From Oscillospiraceae bacterium (GTDB lineage: Bacteria; Bacillota; Clostridia; WRLR01), in NCBI GenBank assembly GCA_009777515.1, contig WRLR01000017.1, forward strand, positions 1 through 49,045: a stretch of DNA of 49,045 bases, read 5' to 3'. Positions 17,894 through 27,116 of this stretch are shown here, one piece after another (position 1 is the stretch's first letter; every line of letters begins with the position of its first letter). Under the pieces are notes generated by a model. That model did no database searches and was not told the origin of the DNA. It saw only the letters and a list, made by a program, of their open reading frames with translations. Position numbers and translations under genes: made by a program.

Positions 17894-17938
17894 GGCTTTT
17901 ATCCGCTTGGTTTTTATTTGCTTGGTTTTTATCAGCGC
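17894..17938. repeat. 15-bp tandem repeat, three copies
   Basis: Three 15-bp units of the form GGYTTTTATYYGCTT lie in the spacer before the ATPase gene (reading the minus strand) and run into the last codons of the membrane-fusion gene. Confidence 0.8.
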
Positions 17939-20100
17939 ATACCTCCGAAGTTGAACTGCAGACCGTTGCCGTTACCGTTGCCGTTGCCGCTGTTGGCGCT
18001 TCTACCTAGGCTTCCGGGGAACGATATGGGCATACCGTCGAAAAGATCGGACCCGGCTGCTTCGTTTATCACCCTCATGCCGTCCGTCAGCCGCTGCCCG
18101 TATATTTCGATATAAAAATCCGTTTCCAGGCCGATATTCACCGGGATCTCCCTCGCGATCGACCCGAGTTCTTCGCTGTCCTCTACAATGTATATGACGT
18201 CATTGCCCGCCTCGTTTTCCGTGAGCGTGTCAAACGGGACATAAAAGACGTTGTCGCGCTGCTCCACGATGATGTCCAGACGCGCGTTCATCCCTATGCG
18301 CAGCATCGTGTCGGTAGAATCGATCGAAACCTCCGCGCCGAACTCAATGTCCGATATCGTGTCCGTCTCGCCCATCGCGTTCTTGACCGCGGCCGGATCG
18401 ATTTTTGTCAGCGTGCCATAGTATTCCGCCCCGGCAATCGCGTCGGCCTTGATGATGACCGGCATGCCGGGTACCAGCTTGCCCGCGTCGTATTCTTTCA
18501 CCCTGATCGTAATTTTGAGCTGATCGGGGTCCTCGACCACGAACAGGAGCCCGGAGCCCGAGCTGCCCTCCTTGGCGTAGACGGCTGTGATGACGCCGCT
18601 GACAGGCGAGCGTATTTCGGATTCTTCCAGCTGTTTTTCCAGCTTTTTCAAGGCGATGAGCCTGGATTCTACATTCGCGCCGATCCGCGACGTCTCGACA
18701 TTGCTCTCGTAGCGCTCCAGCTCCTGCTCCGCTGCCCTCTCCGCCGACGCGAGCGACGTTTGCGCGTTGCTGTACGCCGTCTGGGCGCTGCGCAGCGAGT
18801 TGCGCGACTGCTCCAGAGCCCGGGCCTCCGCCGTCTTCGCGTTATCAAGGTTTGTCAGCGCGTCGCCGTGCCGGATGTGCGCGTTGTTCAGTGCGATCTC
18901 CGATTGGTTGAGCGCCTCCTGCGTTATGGCGCCCGCCGCGAACAGCAGCTTGTTGTTTTCGTACTCGCGCTCCCGGGTATCCAAATCGTTTTTTGCAGAG
19001 ACGACAGAGCTCTCCGCCGACAGGCAGTTGGCGTTCGTACCGTTGTTGTAGTCATATAGCAGGTTGTCGTAGTTGGCCTGCGCCGTCTCCAGGCTGACCT
19101 GCGCGTTCCTCACGGCTGCCTGGGCGTTAAGTATTTGCGCGTTTGAGCCGCTCTGCAGGCTTTCGGCGGCGTCGTTGTATATTTTTTCGTTGGACTCGAT
19201 TTGCTTTTCGTTGTTTTGTATAGCCGCGTTCAGCTCCGCGTTCTGCTGCTCGATGTTAAGCTCCAGGTCCTCTTTGTCAAGCATGCACAGCACCTGGCCA
19301 TTATCCACGGCATCCCCGACCGACACTTCGACGGATTCCACCATGAGCGAGAGCGTCGAGTACACGTTCCGCTTGACGTCGCTCTGTACATTGCCTCGCA
19401 CGCTGACGACGCTCCGCAAGTCGCCGCGCTCCACGACCGAGTAGCGCACTTGCTTGATGTCCCTTGTGTCGTCCGACATCGAGGCATATGCGAAATATCC
19501 GACTGCGGCTATAATTATCAGGATCACGACGAACCGGCGCTTCCTGCGCTTGCGCCGCCTGACCGGGCGCGTGCCGGGCGCTTTTTTCGCAGCCTTTTTC
19601 GCAGCCTTTTCCGCCCGCTTGGCCTCGGCGCGCTCCGCCCTATTTGGGCGCTGCGCGACTTTCTTTGCGCCGCCGCCGCCGCTGCTTTTTGCCGAATCGT
19701 TATCGCTGCCATCGCTGGTATCGACGCTGTCATTGACGATGTTATTGACGCTATCGCCGCTGCCGTCGTCGTTACCGTCGACGCTGCTATACCCGCTGCC
19801 ATCGAAGCCCCCGTCGAAGCTGCCGTCGAAGTCGACATCGAAGTCGCCGTCGAAGCTGCCGCCCTTGTCCCCAGCCGCACCGCCGACGCCATTACTGTCG
19901 TTTTCTATAATTTTGTCATCTTTATCTTTGTCAATAACTATAACTCTATTTTTATCTTTGTCGGATTCTTTAACGGCATTTTTGCCAACGCCTATGCCAT
20001 CGCCCATGACGAAATCGCCCGCACTGTCGTCCCCTGCGTCGTTCTGCCTAGCGGGCAGCAACCCCTCGTCCATCCATTGTTTTACTGTTTTGTCCGACAC
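17932..20100 (-). CDS. Membrane-fusion protein (HlyD/MacA/YknX-like) with a long charged cytoplasmic N-terminus
   Basis: This 722-residue adaptor links the ABC exporter to the cell exterior. Residues 1-165 are rich in Asp, Gly and Ser, including FDG repeats. They are followed by a very basic stretch ending PVRRRKRRKRR near 190, one membrane helix (FVVILIIIAAVGYFAYA) and the adaptor part. The adaptor has a lipoyl half-motif (GDAVDNGQVLCMLD), a long Gln/Asn/Ala-rich coiled-coil hairpin from about 275 to 480, the second lipoyl half (SPVSGVITAVYAKEG) and barrel domains. Typical members have 350-450 residues and start almost directly with the helix, so the N-terminal 190 residues are exceptional. 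The GTG at 20100 is preferred because GGGAGGG lies six bases upstream. Confidence 0.85.
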   Translation of the reverse strand: MSDKTVKQWMDEGLLPARQNDAGDDSAGDFVMGDGIGVGKNAVKESDKDKNRVIVIDKDKDDKIIENDSNGVGGAAGDKGGSFDGDFDVDFDGSFDGGFDGSGYSSVDGNDDGSGDSVNNIVNDSVDTSDGSDNDSAKSSGGGGAKKVAQRPNRAERAEAKRAEKAAKKAAKKAPGTRPVRRRKRRKRRFVVILIIIAAVGYFAYASMSDDTRDIKQVRYSVVERGDLRSVVSVRGNVQSDVKRNVYSTLSLMVESVEVSVGDAVDNGQVLCMLDKEDLELNIEQQNAELNAAIQNNEKQIESNEKIYNDAAESLQSGSNAQILNAQAAVRNAQVSLETAQANYDNLLYDYNNGTNANCLSAESSVVSAKNDLDTREREYENNKLLFAAGAITQEALNQSEIALNNAHIRHGDALTNLDNAKTAEARALEQSRNSLRSAQTAYSNAQTSLASAERAAEQELERYESNVETSRIGANVESRLIALKKLEKQLEESEIRSPVSGVITAVYAKEGSSGSGLLFVVEDPDQLKITIRVKEYDAGKLVPGMPVIIKADAIAGAEYYGTLTKIDPAAVKNAMGETDTISDIEFGAEVSIDSTDTMLRIGMNARLDIIVEQRDNVFYVPFDTLTENEAGNDVIYIVEDSEELGSIAREIPVNIGLETDFYIEIYGQRLTDGMRVINEAAGSDLFDGMPISFPGSLGRSANSGNGNGNGNGLQFNFGGMR

Positions 20101-20144
20101 ATCGCCCTCCCAAAAGCCCGCCACTATTAATATGCGTGCATATA

Positions 20145-20173
20145 ATTATATGTTGAACAGCTAAAAATGACAA
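20145..20173 (-). promoter_or_regulatory. Sigma-A-type promoter for the exporter operon
   Basis: On the minus strand TTGTCA (20173-20168) and TATAAT (20150-20145) are 17 bp apart, predicting a transcript start near 20138, about 38 nt before the GTG of the membrane-fusion gene. The region from 20174 to 20325 is AT-rich and otherwise empty. Confidence 0.75.
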
Positions 20174-20325
20174 TCAAAACAATATAAAAAAGTGTTAACG
20201 AACTATGAATATTATATAATAATGGTTAATTATCTGCCTAATGCGTATTCGAACGCATGCAGATTCATATAAATTTATATAAGCGGTTGTGTTTATGGTG
20301 TTAATCATTTGGAATAAATTAAGAT

Positions 20326-20450
20326 GGTGGTAGCGTATAAATAAAAGAAAGGGCAGAACTGTGGCGCGAGGGCAAGCAATTGGGATTAATGCTTGCCATT
20401 GCCATTGCTTTATTCATGACAATTTGTTCACAGTCTGTGCATGGCCTTTT
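20326..20450 (+). repeat. Dispersed leader element, copy 1
   Basis: About 125 bp are nearly identical to 36574-36698 (one single-base indel and roughly ten substitutions). The element starts at GGTGG-AGCG, carries the ribosome binding site AAAGAAAGGG, an inverted repeat GGCAAGC / GCTTGCC and a 6-bp outer pairing ACTGTG / CACAGT. It ends in GCATGGCCTTTT, just before the start codon of the following gene. Here it precedes an MBL-fold hydrolase. Confidence 0.85.
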
Positions 20451-20456
20451 ATATGA
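20361..20456 (+). CDS. Leader peptide ORF, 31 residues, coupled to the MBL-fold gene
   Basis: A GTG start seven bases after AAAGAAAGGG opens a frame beginning MARGQAIGINACHCHC. It stops in a TGA that overlaps the next gene's ATG as ATGA (20453-20456). The following gene has no ribosome binding site of its own, so it is probably translated by coupling. Relative to copy 2 at 36609, this copy carries a one-base insertion that changes the frame after about residue 15. The peptide is unusually rich in Cys and His. Confidence 0.55.
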   Translation: MARGQAIGINACHCHCFIHDNLFTVCAWPFI

Positions 20457-21325
20457 AAATTACATTTCTTGGAACATCGGCTTCAGAGGAGTACCCGGGC
20501 ATTTGGTGCGACTGCGTGCATTGCGCGAGGGCGAGGGCGCTGGGCGGCAGGAACATCCGCCGCAACAGTGCGATATTCATCGACGGCGACACAATGATCG
20601 ACATGGGGAAGACGGCCCATATACAAGCGGAGAGGTTCGGCTTGAACATGCGCAACGTGACGACGCTGCTGGTAACGCACTCCCACCACGATCATTTTGA
20701 CACGCATACGTTGTGGGCGCGGCAAATGACGCCGTCGTACGACACGCTGCCGGACGACGCAAAAAGGGGCGTGTCTTCGCCGCGCTTCACCGCTCTGCCG
20801 CGCCTGGCGATCGTCGGAAGCGAGCGGGTGTCAGTAGCTCTGGCGGCACAATTGGACTACACGAAGCCTGCGTGCGGCATCGACTTCATAATTGTCCAGC
20901 CTTACCGTGAATACATTGTTGGCGATATCCGCGTCTTCACTTTGGCCGGCAATCACGACGACAACGGCTCCCCGTCGATCAACTACATCGTCACGCGCGG
21001 GGGGCGCACATTCGCGTACCTGACGGACTCGGGGTGGCCCCACGCCCCTACGCTGGACGCCTTGAAAAATTATAAATACGACTTCGTCATCAATGAGGGG
21101 ACATTTGGCCTGGGGATGGACTCAGAAGGCCATATGCGCCTGGAAAAGAACATTAGGTTGCTGCGCTTCTTCAACGAAAACAACCTGTGGAAAAACGCGC
21201 CCGACTTCATCCTGACCCATCTGGCTCCCCACTGGTCGCCGCCTCACGACGACTACGCCCCAGTAGTAGAAGCGCAAGGCATGAAGCTAGCTTACGACGG
21301 CCTCGCGCTGGAATATCCGTATTAA
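20453..21325 (+). CDS. MBL-fold metallohydrolase, PhnP-like
   Basis: This 290-residue cytoplasmic hydrolase begins with the family-typical MKITFLGTSASEEYPG. It has a CDCVHC motif near residue 20, as in PhnP-like phosphodiesterases, and the metal-binding THSHHDHFD near 77. A further Asp lies in AYLTDSG near 195 and a His in ILTHLAPHW near 260. Such enzymes cleave cyclic phosphodiesters or related esters; the substrate here is not evident. The start at 20453 is preferred to the ATG at 20441 because it overlaps the leader-ORF stop (ATGA). The shared leader links it in regulation to the nitrogenase-like operon at 36.7-41.4 kb. Confidence 0.87.
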   Translation: MKITFLGTSASEEYPGIWCDCVHCARARALGGRNIRRNSAIFIDGDTMIDMGKTAHIQAERFGLNMRNVTTLLVTHSHHDHFDTHTLWARQMTPSYDTLPDDAKRGVSSPRFTALPRLAIVGSERVSVALAAQLDYTKPACGIDFIIVQPYREYIVGDIRVFTLAGNHDDNGSPSINYIVTRGGRTFAYLTDSGWPHAPTLDALKNYKYDFVINEGTFGLGMDSEGHMRLEKNIRLLRFFNENNLWKNAPDFILTHLAPHWSPPHDDYAPVVEAQGMKLAYDGLALEYPY

Positions 21326-21548
21326 CGCCAACGCCCAGTAAGCGAAAGCGCCAACACGTCACACCCACCAACTAAAAACATCGAACTGGCGCCAAAACTT
21401 TTATATAGACAGGGGCTTGCTCACACCCGTTTTTTACTTTGTAATAATAATGTTGAAGAACAACCCATTTTCTCTATTGCTATGCAATGACATTATGCGG
21501 CTCTGAAGACTTGTTAACGTTATAAGCAATTGTTATATCGGATTCTAC

Positions 21549-21737
21549 TCATATAGCTATCGGTCGTTCAACCTCAACAATTAAAGCGACTATGTCTGAG
21601 TGCATTATTGTTTCAGTGGTGTAATCCCCTTCTGAAAGCTGAATATCTGCAATATAGGCTTTTTCAGATTCCAACACTTCAACGATTATGGCGTATTTAC
21701 CGTCTTTTAATTTCACTTTATCATATTGCTTAATCAT
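21549..21737 (-). CDS. DUF4926-like small protein, probable immunity partner
   Basis: This 62-residue acidic protein beginning MIKQYDKVKLKDGKYAIIVEV resembles DUF4926, a small beta-barrel-like family often encoded directly after DUF6883 domains. It starts five bases after the stop of the DUF6883 gene, so the two are co-transcribed. By analogy with polymorphic-toxin cassettes I infer an immunity role, with no direct sequence proof. The 223-bp stretch between here and the MBL gene is empty. Confidence 0.65.
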   Translation of the reverse strand: MIKQYDKVKLKDGKYAIIVEVLESEKAYIADIQLSEGDYTTETIMHSDIVALIVEVERPIAI

Positions 21738-21742
21738 GTAAT

Positions 21743-22126
21743 TTACCCTTTTCTTTTTTTAACATATACGCTTGTTAATCTCATTTTACCAGTCTTTTCA
21801 TCATCTAACCAAGCAGTCATCACATTTGCTGTTTTACCATTCACACCGACCAATTCCATTAGAACATCGTATGTATAGCCATATCCTTTATTATCTTTTT
21901 GCCTGGCTGGAAATTTATTCAATTTACGTTTTATTTCGTTTATCAACAAATCTGCATTGTTCTTATCGTACCCAAGCGCCTCGCGAAAAGCGATAGATTT
22001 ACCACCGCTTTTCATTGGATCTAAAGCATAGCCAGTCAATTTTTCAATCGGAATAACTACTTCATTTACTTTTGGTAACACATTCAATATTTGATTACTA
22101 TTTGAATGATAAACATTTTGCATCAT
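21743..22126 (-). CDS. DUF6883 domain protein, probable orphan toxin module
   Basis: This 127-residue protein consists almost only of a DUF6883 domain: VVIPIEKLTGYALDP near residue 24, FREALGY near 48 and the conserved end NGKTANVMTAWLDD..GKMRLTSVYV. The domain usually forms the C-terminal end of large secreted toxins in Firmicutes. Here it stands alone, with no secretion signal and no good ribosome binding site before the ATG, 132 bp after a giant surface-protein gene in the same reading frame. Several stops lie between them, so it is not a readthrough extension. It looks like a toxin tip cut loose from its carrier. Confidence 0.72.
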   Translation of the reverse strand: MMQNVYHSNSNQILNVLPKVNEVVIPIEKLTGYALDPMKSGGKSIAFREALGYDKNNADLLINEIKRKLNKFPARQKDNKGYGYTYDVLMELVGVNGKTANVMTAWLDDEKTGKMRLTSVYVKKRKG

Positions 22127-22258
22127 ATTTTAACGATTTTACGTCTGTCCCTTTAATAAAAAAAATAAATATCACACGTTGTTCTAACATATTTAAAATA
22201 ACTATTAATATTCAGCAATAGAGTACATAACAAGTATATCATATATCACATACGATTT

Positions 22259-25200
22259 CTATAATATTTCACTGTTTTGCAAAAATATGGAATGCCAATT
22301 ATTTTCGTCATCCGAATTGTATACATCCGCTTCATTCTCATCATAAACACTGTTATATTCATCCAAATATCCTACATCGGGTTCACCATTGTCCAATATA
22401 TCATGCCCATTAACGGCATCGCCATCATTTTCATAATTGCCCTGTTCTTGAAACTCATCATCCGAATTAAATGTTTTGATGGGAGCGGGTTCTTTGCGAT
22501 CAACGTTAAAATCTTTTTTCATATCTGTTTCTTGATAGTTGGTTTCATCCAGTTCAAAAACCGCATAAAACGCCTTGTCATCAATCACATAAAATATATG
22601 TTTATATTCCTTGCTTACAATATTACCCTCACCATCAAGCCACCCAGCAAACGTATATCCGTCAGCCGGTATAGCCACAATCGTGGCAATATCACCAGCG
22701 TAAAACACGCCACTTGGTTCACCGCCCGGCAATATGACTGCCGCCCCACCCTCACCTGACTCAACACCCACTATGTAGTCATCCAATAAATTCAATGACC
22801 TGGACATATCGGAAGCACCGAGTGGCGTGTTGAAACTGTCATACCTTCTTACTATTCCATAAGAGTTACTGTTTGTGATGCTAACACCAATTTCGCTATA
22901 ACCGATTAAGCCGTCTGCATACGATTCCAATGGTCCTTGATAATTTAATGAAGATTCAAAAAACGACCAAGATGATGCCCTAGCTGCGACATTACCGTAG
23001 GTATGGCTATTTTGTATTATTAACGAACCATCTACATGCAACCCGACAAAACCTCCGGCATATGCATATGATTTGAAATAATACCCCATAGCTCCAGTCC
23101 TAGTGATAGCTTCAACATAACAGTTTGCAATGCTATTTTTGATCGTTACCATACTTTCAATATGTGAATTTGTACCTATATAACCTATAAATCCGCCAGA
23201 TATTGTATATAAATATCCATATGGATGTTGTTTAAATGCAGTAACTTCACCATATACATGACAATTATCGATAGTTACCTTGCTTCCGTTTGTTACCCAC
23301 CCTATCAACCCTCCAGCGCGCATCGATGTATTATTATCTCCTCCGTTATCCCCTGTTCCGTATGGCATACTGTCAGTAATAGGTGTTGTGTTTCTATTAA
23401 TTTCCTTGATAGATACATTCATATTTAAATTTTTAATCGTTATGTCTGCTGAAGTTAAGTATGCAAACAAGCCAACGTTTTCACACGATGTACTATCCAC
23501 TTCAATAATAAAATAAATATTCTTGCGATTACCATCAAGTGTGCCTCTACTAAACCCTGTAATTGGCGTTGTGACGGTGATATCATTGCCTAGTATATTA
23601 TACACACTTGATATGGGCTGTGGACTGCCAATTGCAACAAGCTGGGAACTCGTCGTAATAATTTTTACGCCTTCAGTTCTATTAAAATTACCTGCCCTAT
23701 AATATGCATTAAGTGCAGAACGTGTATAAATATAATAAATAATACCTGAGTTTAATCCGTTAAATGTCCTACCAGATTGCCATGCTAAACTCGATCCATA
23801 CATGGATGTGCTTATTGCATATTCAACAGTTTGCCCGTTGCCGGGGGGTGCCACTACATTTACTGTTATGCTGTTCGCAGTTGCCCAGTCCACAGTCGCA
23901 ACACCGACATCTGCGCCAGCCATAGTGCCGACAGTGAAGCTGACGTTAAAACTCCTTGCCGTCATGTTTACATTGCTAACCGTAACGGTCGCATTATGCG
24001 TCCCTATCCCCAACCCTGTCCTGGGGGCGACCGTGAAAGTATCAGAATAATTGGACGCAATATTCCATGTTGTCGTTCTGCTCAGCATAAAGCTGGACGC
24101 GTTTGTTCCCGACAATGTTATATTAAGCGCACCGCTAGGCCGGCTAACGGGGTTTATGTTGTATACAGTTATAGTTCTTGCTGTTTGCGCTCCGTATCCA
24201 TACGATGCGCCAGGAAAAGTGTATGCCGATGTCTGTGATAACGATATCCACCCAACCTGGGTTATTGTGAAGATGACGTCCTTCGAACCAATGTAATTAT
24301 TTATACCGGCGACAACCACTGACCGAATTCCGGCGTCTGTAGTATTTTCATTAGCTGATATAGCATAATCGGCGCCTAAAACTAGTGCCCTGCCTCCAGC
24401 GGTGATCTCTAATGTCGGAGTATGTGCGTTGCCATTGTATGAATAAATTCCATTAACAATTATTAACGCATCGGATATACTCCTCCTTTCAATGGATAAA
24501 GACATAGTTTCGGAAGTTATCGCATAATAGTTATCATCCCCTGCTTTCGTTGCTGTAATTACGACCGTCCCCGTATTATAAATTTTTACTAGATTACCAG
24601 ATATGCCGATTATGTCTGCGCCACTTATAATGACGTAGCTCACAGAACCTGTACCGCCTCCGCCTATTGTGGATAATGCGAAGTCTGGATCGCCATATGT
24701 AATTTTGCCTGGGTCGGTGATGAATAAGCTACTTTGTTCGCCTTTATCTACAGTGATCGTAATGGGAACAGACGTAATTGAACCATAACTACTATCACCC
24801 GCTTTTGTTGCTATAATCGTGGCTATCCCAGCCTTGAGGATTGTAACAGTATCTCCAGTTATACCAATAATATCCGTGCCACTAGTTACTACATAATAAA
24901 CGGAACCCGTGCCGGCGCCGCCCGTTGTGAATAAGTTGAAGTTTGGATCGCCATATGCCTTGGAGCCTGGGTTATCAACCACTAACTGGGGTTGATCTGC
25001 CAGGCCGACATATAATGTGCCGGGCGCTGGAACAAAAGTATAGTTGTTAGCCACTAGCATTGAAATATCAATAAAAATCGGGTAGTCTCCCACGCCAGAA
25101 ACGCTTTGCACATAAGGACTGGTCATGATGGGAGAGCCCCCGCCAACCGCCGTTGTCTCGCTATCACCGCCAAAGAACCCATACATCCCATATGTGAACG

Positions 25201-27088
25201 TCGGCGTGCCGGTGGCAGTAATATTAACATCGTTTGCCCTGACGGTGAGAGTGGCTTTGTTTATTTCAAAATTACAAGCTTGCGGTGCGCCTGTGTAGTT
25301 GCCGCCTGGCGTCGCCAATATAGTCACCGTAGCCGTCCCTGCATTTCTGTTGTCGACGTAGTCCACGATATAGTCGGCTTCGTTTATTAAGCCGCCATCC
25401 ACAACGGATGGTCTGGGCGTCCGTTCGCTACCATTATAAATAAATGATTCGCTGACCGATACAGACACATTGGTCAGATCACGCTTACCCACTGTGATAG
25501 TAATCGGCGAAGATGCAATGGTTTCGTAGTTACTGTCCCCCAGCTTGGTCGCCACTAAAGTGGCGGTACCGACTTTGTGGATAGTTGCTGTATTGCCTGT
25601 TATACTGATGATATCTATACCATTTGTGACGGTGTAACTGACCACACCTGTACCGCTACCTCCTGTTGTAGACAATTGAAAGTTTGCGCCTCCATACGTC
25701 TTTGCCCCTGGGTCGACAATCGACAACGAGTTTTGTTCTCCCTTGTTCACCACAATCGTCAACGAGGCGGATGTTGTTAAATGGTAGGACCCGTCGCCGG
25801 CTTTAGTCGCCGTGACCGCTGCCGACCCTGCTTTGAGGATGGTCACGATATTACTGGATATACTAATTACGTCAGCTCCACTTGTAACAACGTAGCTAAC
25901 CGCGCCTGTACCGCTGCCGCCTGTAGTGGAGAGCGCAAAGCCTGCATCGCCAAATGTTTTAGGGCCAGGGTTGACGATCGTTAAAACCGCTTGGTTTTGC
26001 GGCGCCGCTGATTGGATAATGATGACCTGGGCTGTATCTAATACATCAAACTCATTGTTGGTAAAGTTATATCCGATAGCCGAAGCAGACGCCAAATAGC
26101 GGCCCGGATATAGATACGCCGTGTATTGGCCTGCACCGGAAACTTGAAAAGCGTTGCCACCTTCGGACGTTCGATTTGCCGATACAACTGCGCTTTCTAC
26201 TGTATCGCCTTGCGATGTACAAGGGTTGAATACCGTCCTGTATGTGCGGTTCTCGCATTCACCGATCCTGAACCCTGTCCCTATTCCGCGATATTTACTA
26301 GCAGGGTCATTGATCATGGATGCATAGAACTTGAACAAGGGCACGCTGACCTCTGCAACCACATATTCGCCGCTAAACACTCCCCAGCACAATTTGTAAA
26401 AAACGTAGGGCTTTATAAATAAATCCACTTCACCGCTTAAGCACGCTGAGCACGCATGCCTGTAATCACCGGAGCCGTGAAGTGGGACAGTCAGCTCTGC
26501 GATCATCCTTACACCGGCATGTAAACCAAGCCCCACTTCCCCTAAGCCGCTCAGGACCCTTATTGAAAATTCTATCTTTGGGCCAAAGCTTACTTCGATG
26601 CCCCCGGAAACGTTTATTTCCGTTGTAGCGTCTCTGCTGCTGAATGTATTAAAGTTATGGCTCAATGGAATGGCTGTTACATAATGGCCTTGCAGAGTGA
26701 ACCCGCTGGATTTGCTAATAGTCGATGTAAAATTACCAGTCGCGCTTACCTCCCATTCAAGCGGAACCGAGATATCCAGTTTAACAGAAATACCTGGGAA
26801 AACGCTAACCGCCGGGATTGCTTTGCCCAGAGGTATCTCTGCTTTTATCTTATCTAAAAAGGGATTGCCATCATCGACATAAAGCCCTATTTTACCATTA
26901 ACTAAGGATGTGTTCTCAATGGAAACGTCGACATCCACATGCGAGTACAATAAAACAGAAAAGAAATGGATTTTAACATTTAAAGTCAATTCGCTGGTGA
27001 TAGATGCTTCCATAAAAACCAAGTTGCCATCTACCTTAAACGTAAAACCAAACCCGATCTTAACGCTGGAGGCAGGCGCCATGACCAT
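22259..27088 (-). CDS. Giant repeat-rich surface protein (Ig-like/MBG, GLUG and InlB-like repeats)
   Basis: This 1609-residue beta-rich protein has no visible signal peptide. Residues 1-290 are an unrecognised beta region, and 300-370 look like a carboxypeptidase-regulatory-like domain. About 375-950 hold four copies of an Ig-like unit (pattern IVDPGAKTYGGANFQLSTTGGSGTG) alternating with MBG-type units (FIYNGSERTP, YSYNGNAHTP). GLUG-type repeats (GGFIGYIG, GGLIGWV) occupy about 1250-1400, and a Listeria-type repeat (YTFAGWLDGEGNIVSKEY) lies near 1500. The last 90 residues are very acidic. Such proteins are normally exported adhesins, so the missing signal suggests a lost 5' end. A frame open at 27117-27344 may be that broken part. 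Transcription could come through the kinase gene upstream. Confidence 0.75.
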   Translation of the reverse strand: MVMAPASSVKIGFGFTFKVDGNLVFMEASITSELTLNVKIHFFSVLLYSHVDVDVSIENTSLVNGKIGLYVDDGNPFLDKIKAEIPLGKAIPAVSVFPGISVKLDISVPLEWEVSATGNFTSTISKSSGFTLQGHYVTAIPLSHNFNTFSSRDATTEINVSGGIEVSFGPKIEFSIRVLSGLGEVGLGLHAGVRMIAELTVPLHGSGDYRHACSACLSGEVDLFIKPYVFYKLCWGVFSGEYVVAEVSVPLFKFYASMINDPASKYRGIGTGFRIGECENRTYRTVFNPCTSQGDTVESAVVSANRTSEGGNAFQVSGAGQYTAYLYPGRYLASASAIGYNFTNNEFDVLDTAQVIIIQSAAPQNQAVLTIVNPGPKTFGDAGFALSTTGGSGTGAVSYVVTSGADVISISSNIVTILKAGSAAVTATKAGDGSYHLTTSASLTIVVNKGEQNSLSIVDPGAKTYGGANFQLSTTGGSGTGVVSYTVTNGIDIISITGNTATIHKVGTATLVATKLGDSNYETIASSPITITVGKRDLTNVSVSVSESFIYNGSERTPRPSVVDGGLINEADYIVDYVDNRNAGTATVTILATPGGNYTGAPQACNFEINKATLTVRANDVNITATGTPTFTYGMYGFFGGDSETTAVGGGSPIMTSPYVQSVSGVGDYPIFIDISMLVANNYTFVPAPGTLYVGLADQPQLVVDNPGSKAYGDPNFNLFTTGGAGTGSVYYVVTSGTDIIGITGDTVTILKAGIATIIATKAGDSSYGSITSVPITITVDKGEQSSLFITDPGKITYGDPDFALSTIGGGGTGSVSYVIISGADIIGISGNLVKIYNTGTVVITATKAGDDNYYAITSETMSLSIERRSISDALIIVNGIYSYNGNAHTPTLEITAGGRALVLGADYAISANENTTDAGIRSVVVAGINNYIGSKDVIFTITQVGWISLSQTSAYTFPGASYGYGAQTARTITVYNINPVSRPSGALNITLSGTNASSFMLSRTTTWNIASNYSDTFTVAPRTGLGIGTHNATVTVSNVNMTARSFNVSFTVGTMAGADVGVATVDWATANSITVNVVAPPGNGQTVEYAISTSMYGSSLAWQSGRTFNGLNSGIIYYIYTRSALNAYYRAGNFNRTEGVKIITTSSQLVAIGSPQPISSVYNILGNDITVTTPITGFSRGTLDGNRKNIYFIIEVDSTSCENVGLFAYLTSADITIKNLNMNVSIKEINRNTTPITDSMPYGTGDNGGDNNTSMRAGGLIGWVTNGSKVTIDNCHVYGEVTAFKQHPYGYLYTISGGFIGYIGTNSHIESMVTIKNSIANCYVEAITRTGAMGYYFKSYAYAGGFVGLHVDGSLIIQNSHTYGNVAARASSWSFFESSLNYQGPLESYADGLIGYSEIGVSITNSNSYGIVRRYDSFNTPLGASDMSRSLNLLDDYIVGVESGEGGAAVILPGGEPSGVFYAGDIATIVAIPADGYTFAGWLDGEGNIVSKEYKHIFYVIDDKAFYAVFELDETNYQETDMKKDFNVDRKEPAPIKTFNSDDEFQEQGNYENDGDAVNGHDILDNGEPDVGYLDEYNSVYDENEADVYNSDDENNWHSIFLQNSEIL

Positions 27089-27116
27089 GTTTTCGCCCTG
27101 CGGCGCTTGATAATAA

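Noticed and set aside
22127-22258. DUF6883 domain as a readthrough C-terminus of the giant surface protein
   Set aside because: Both are in the same frame, but the 132-bp gap contains at least five in-frame stop codons.
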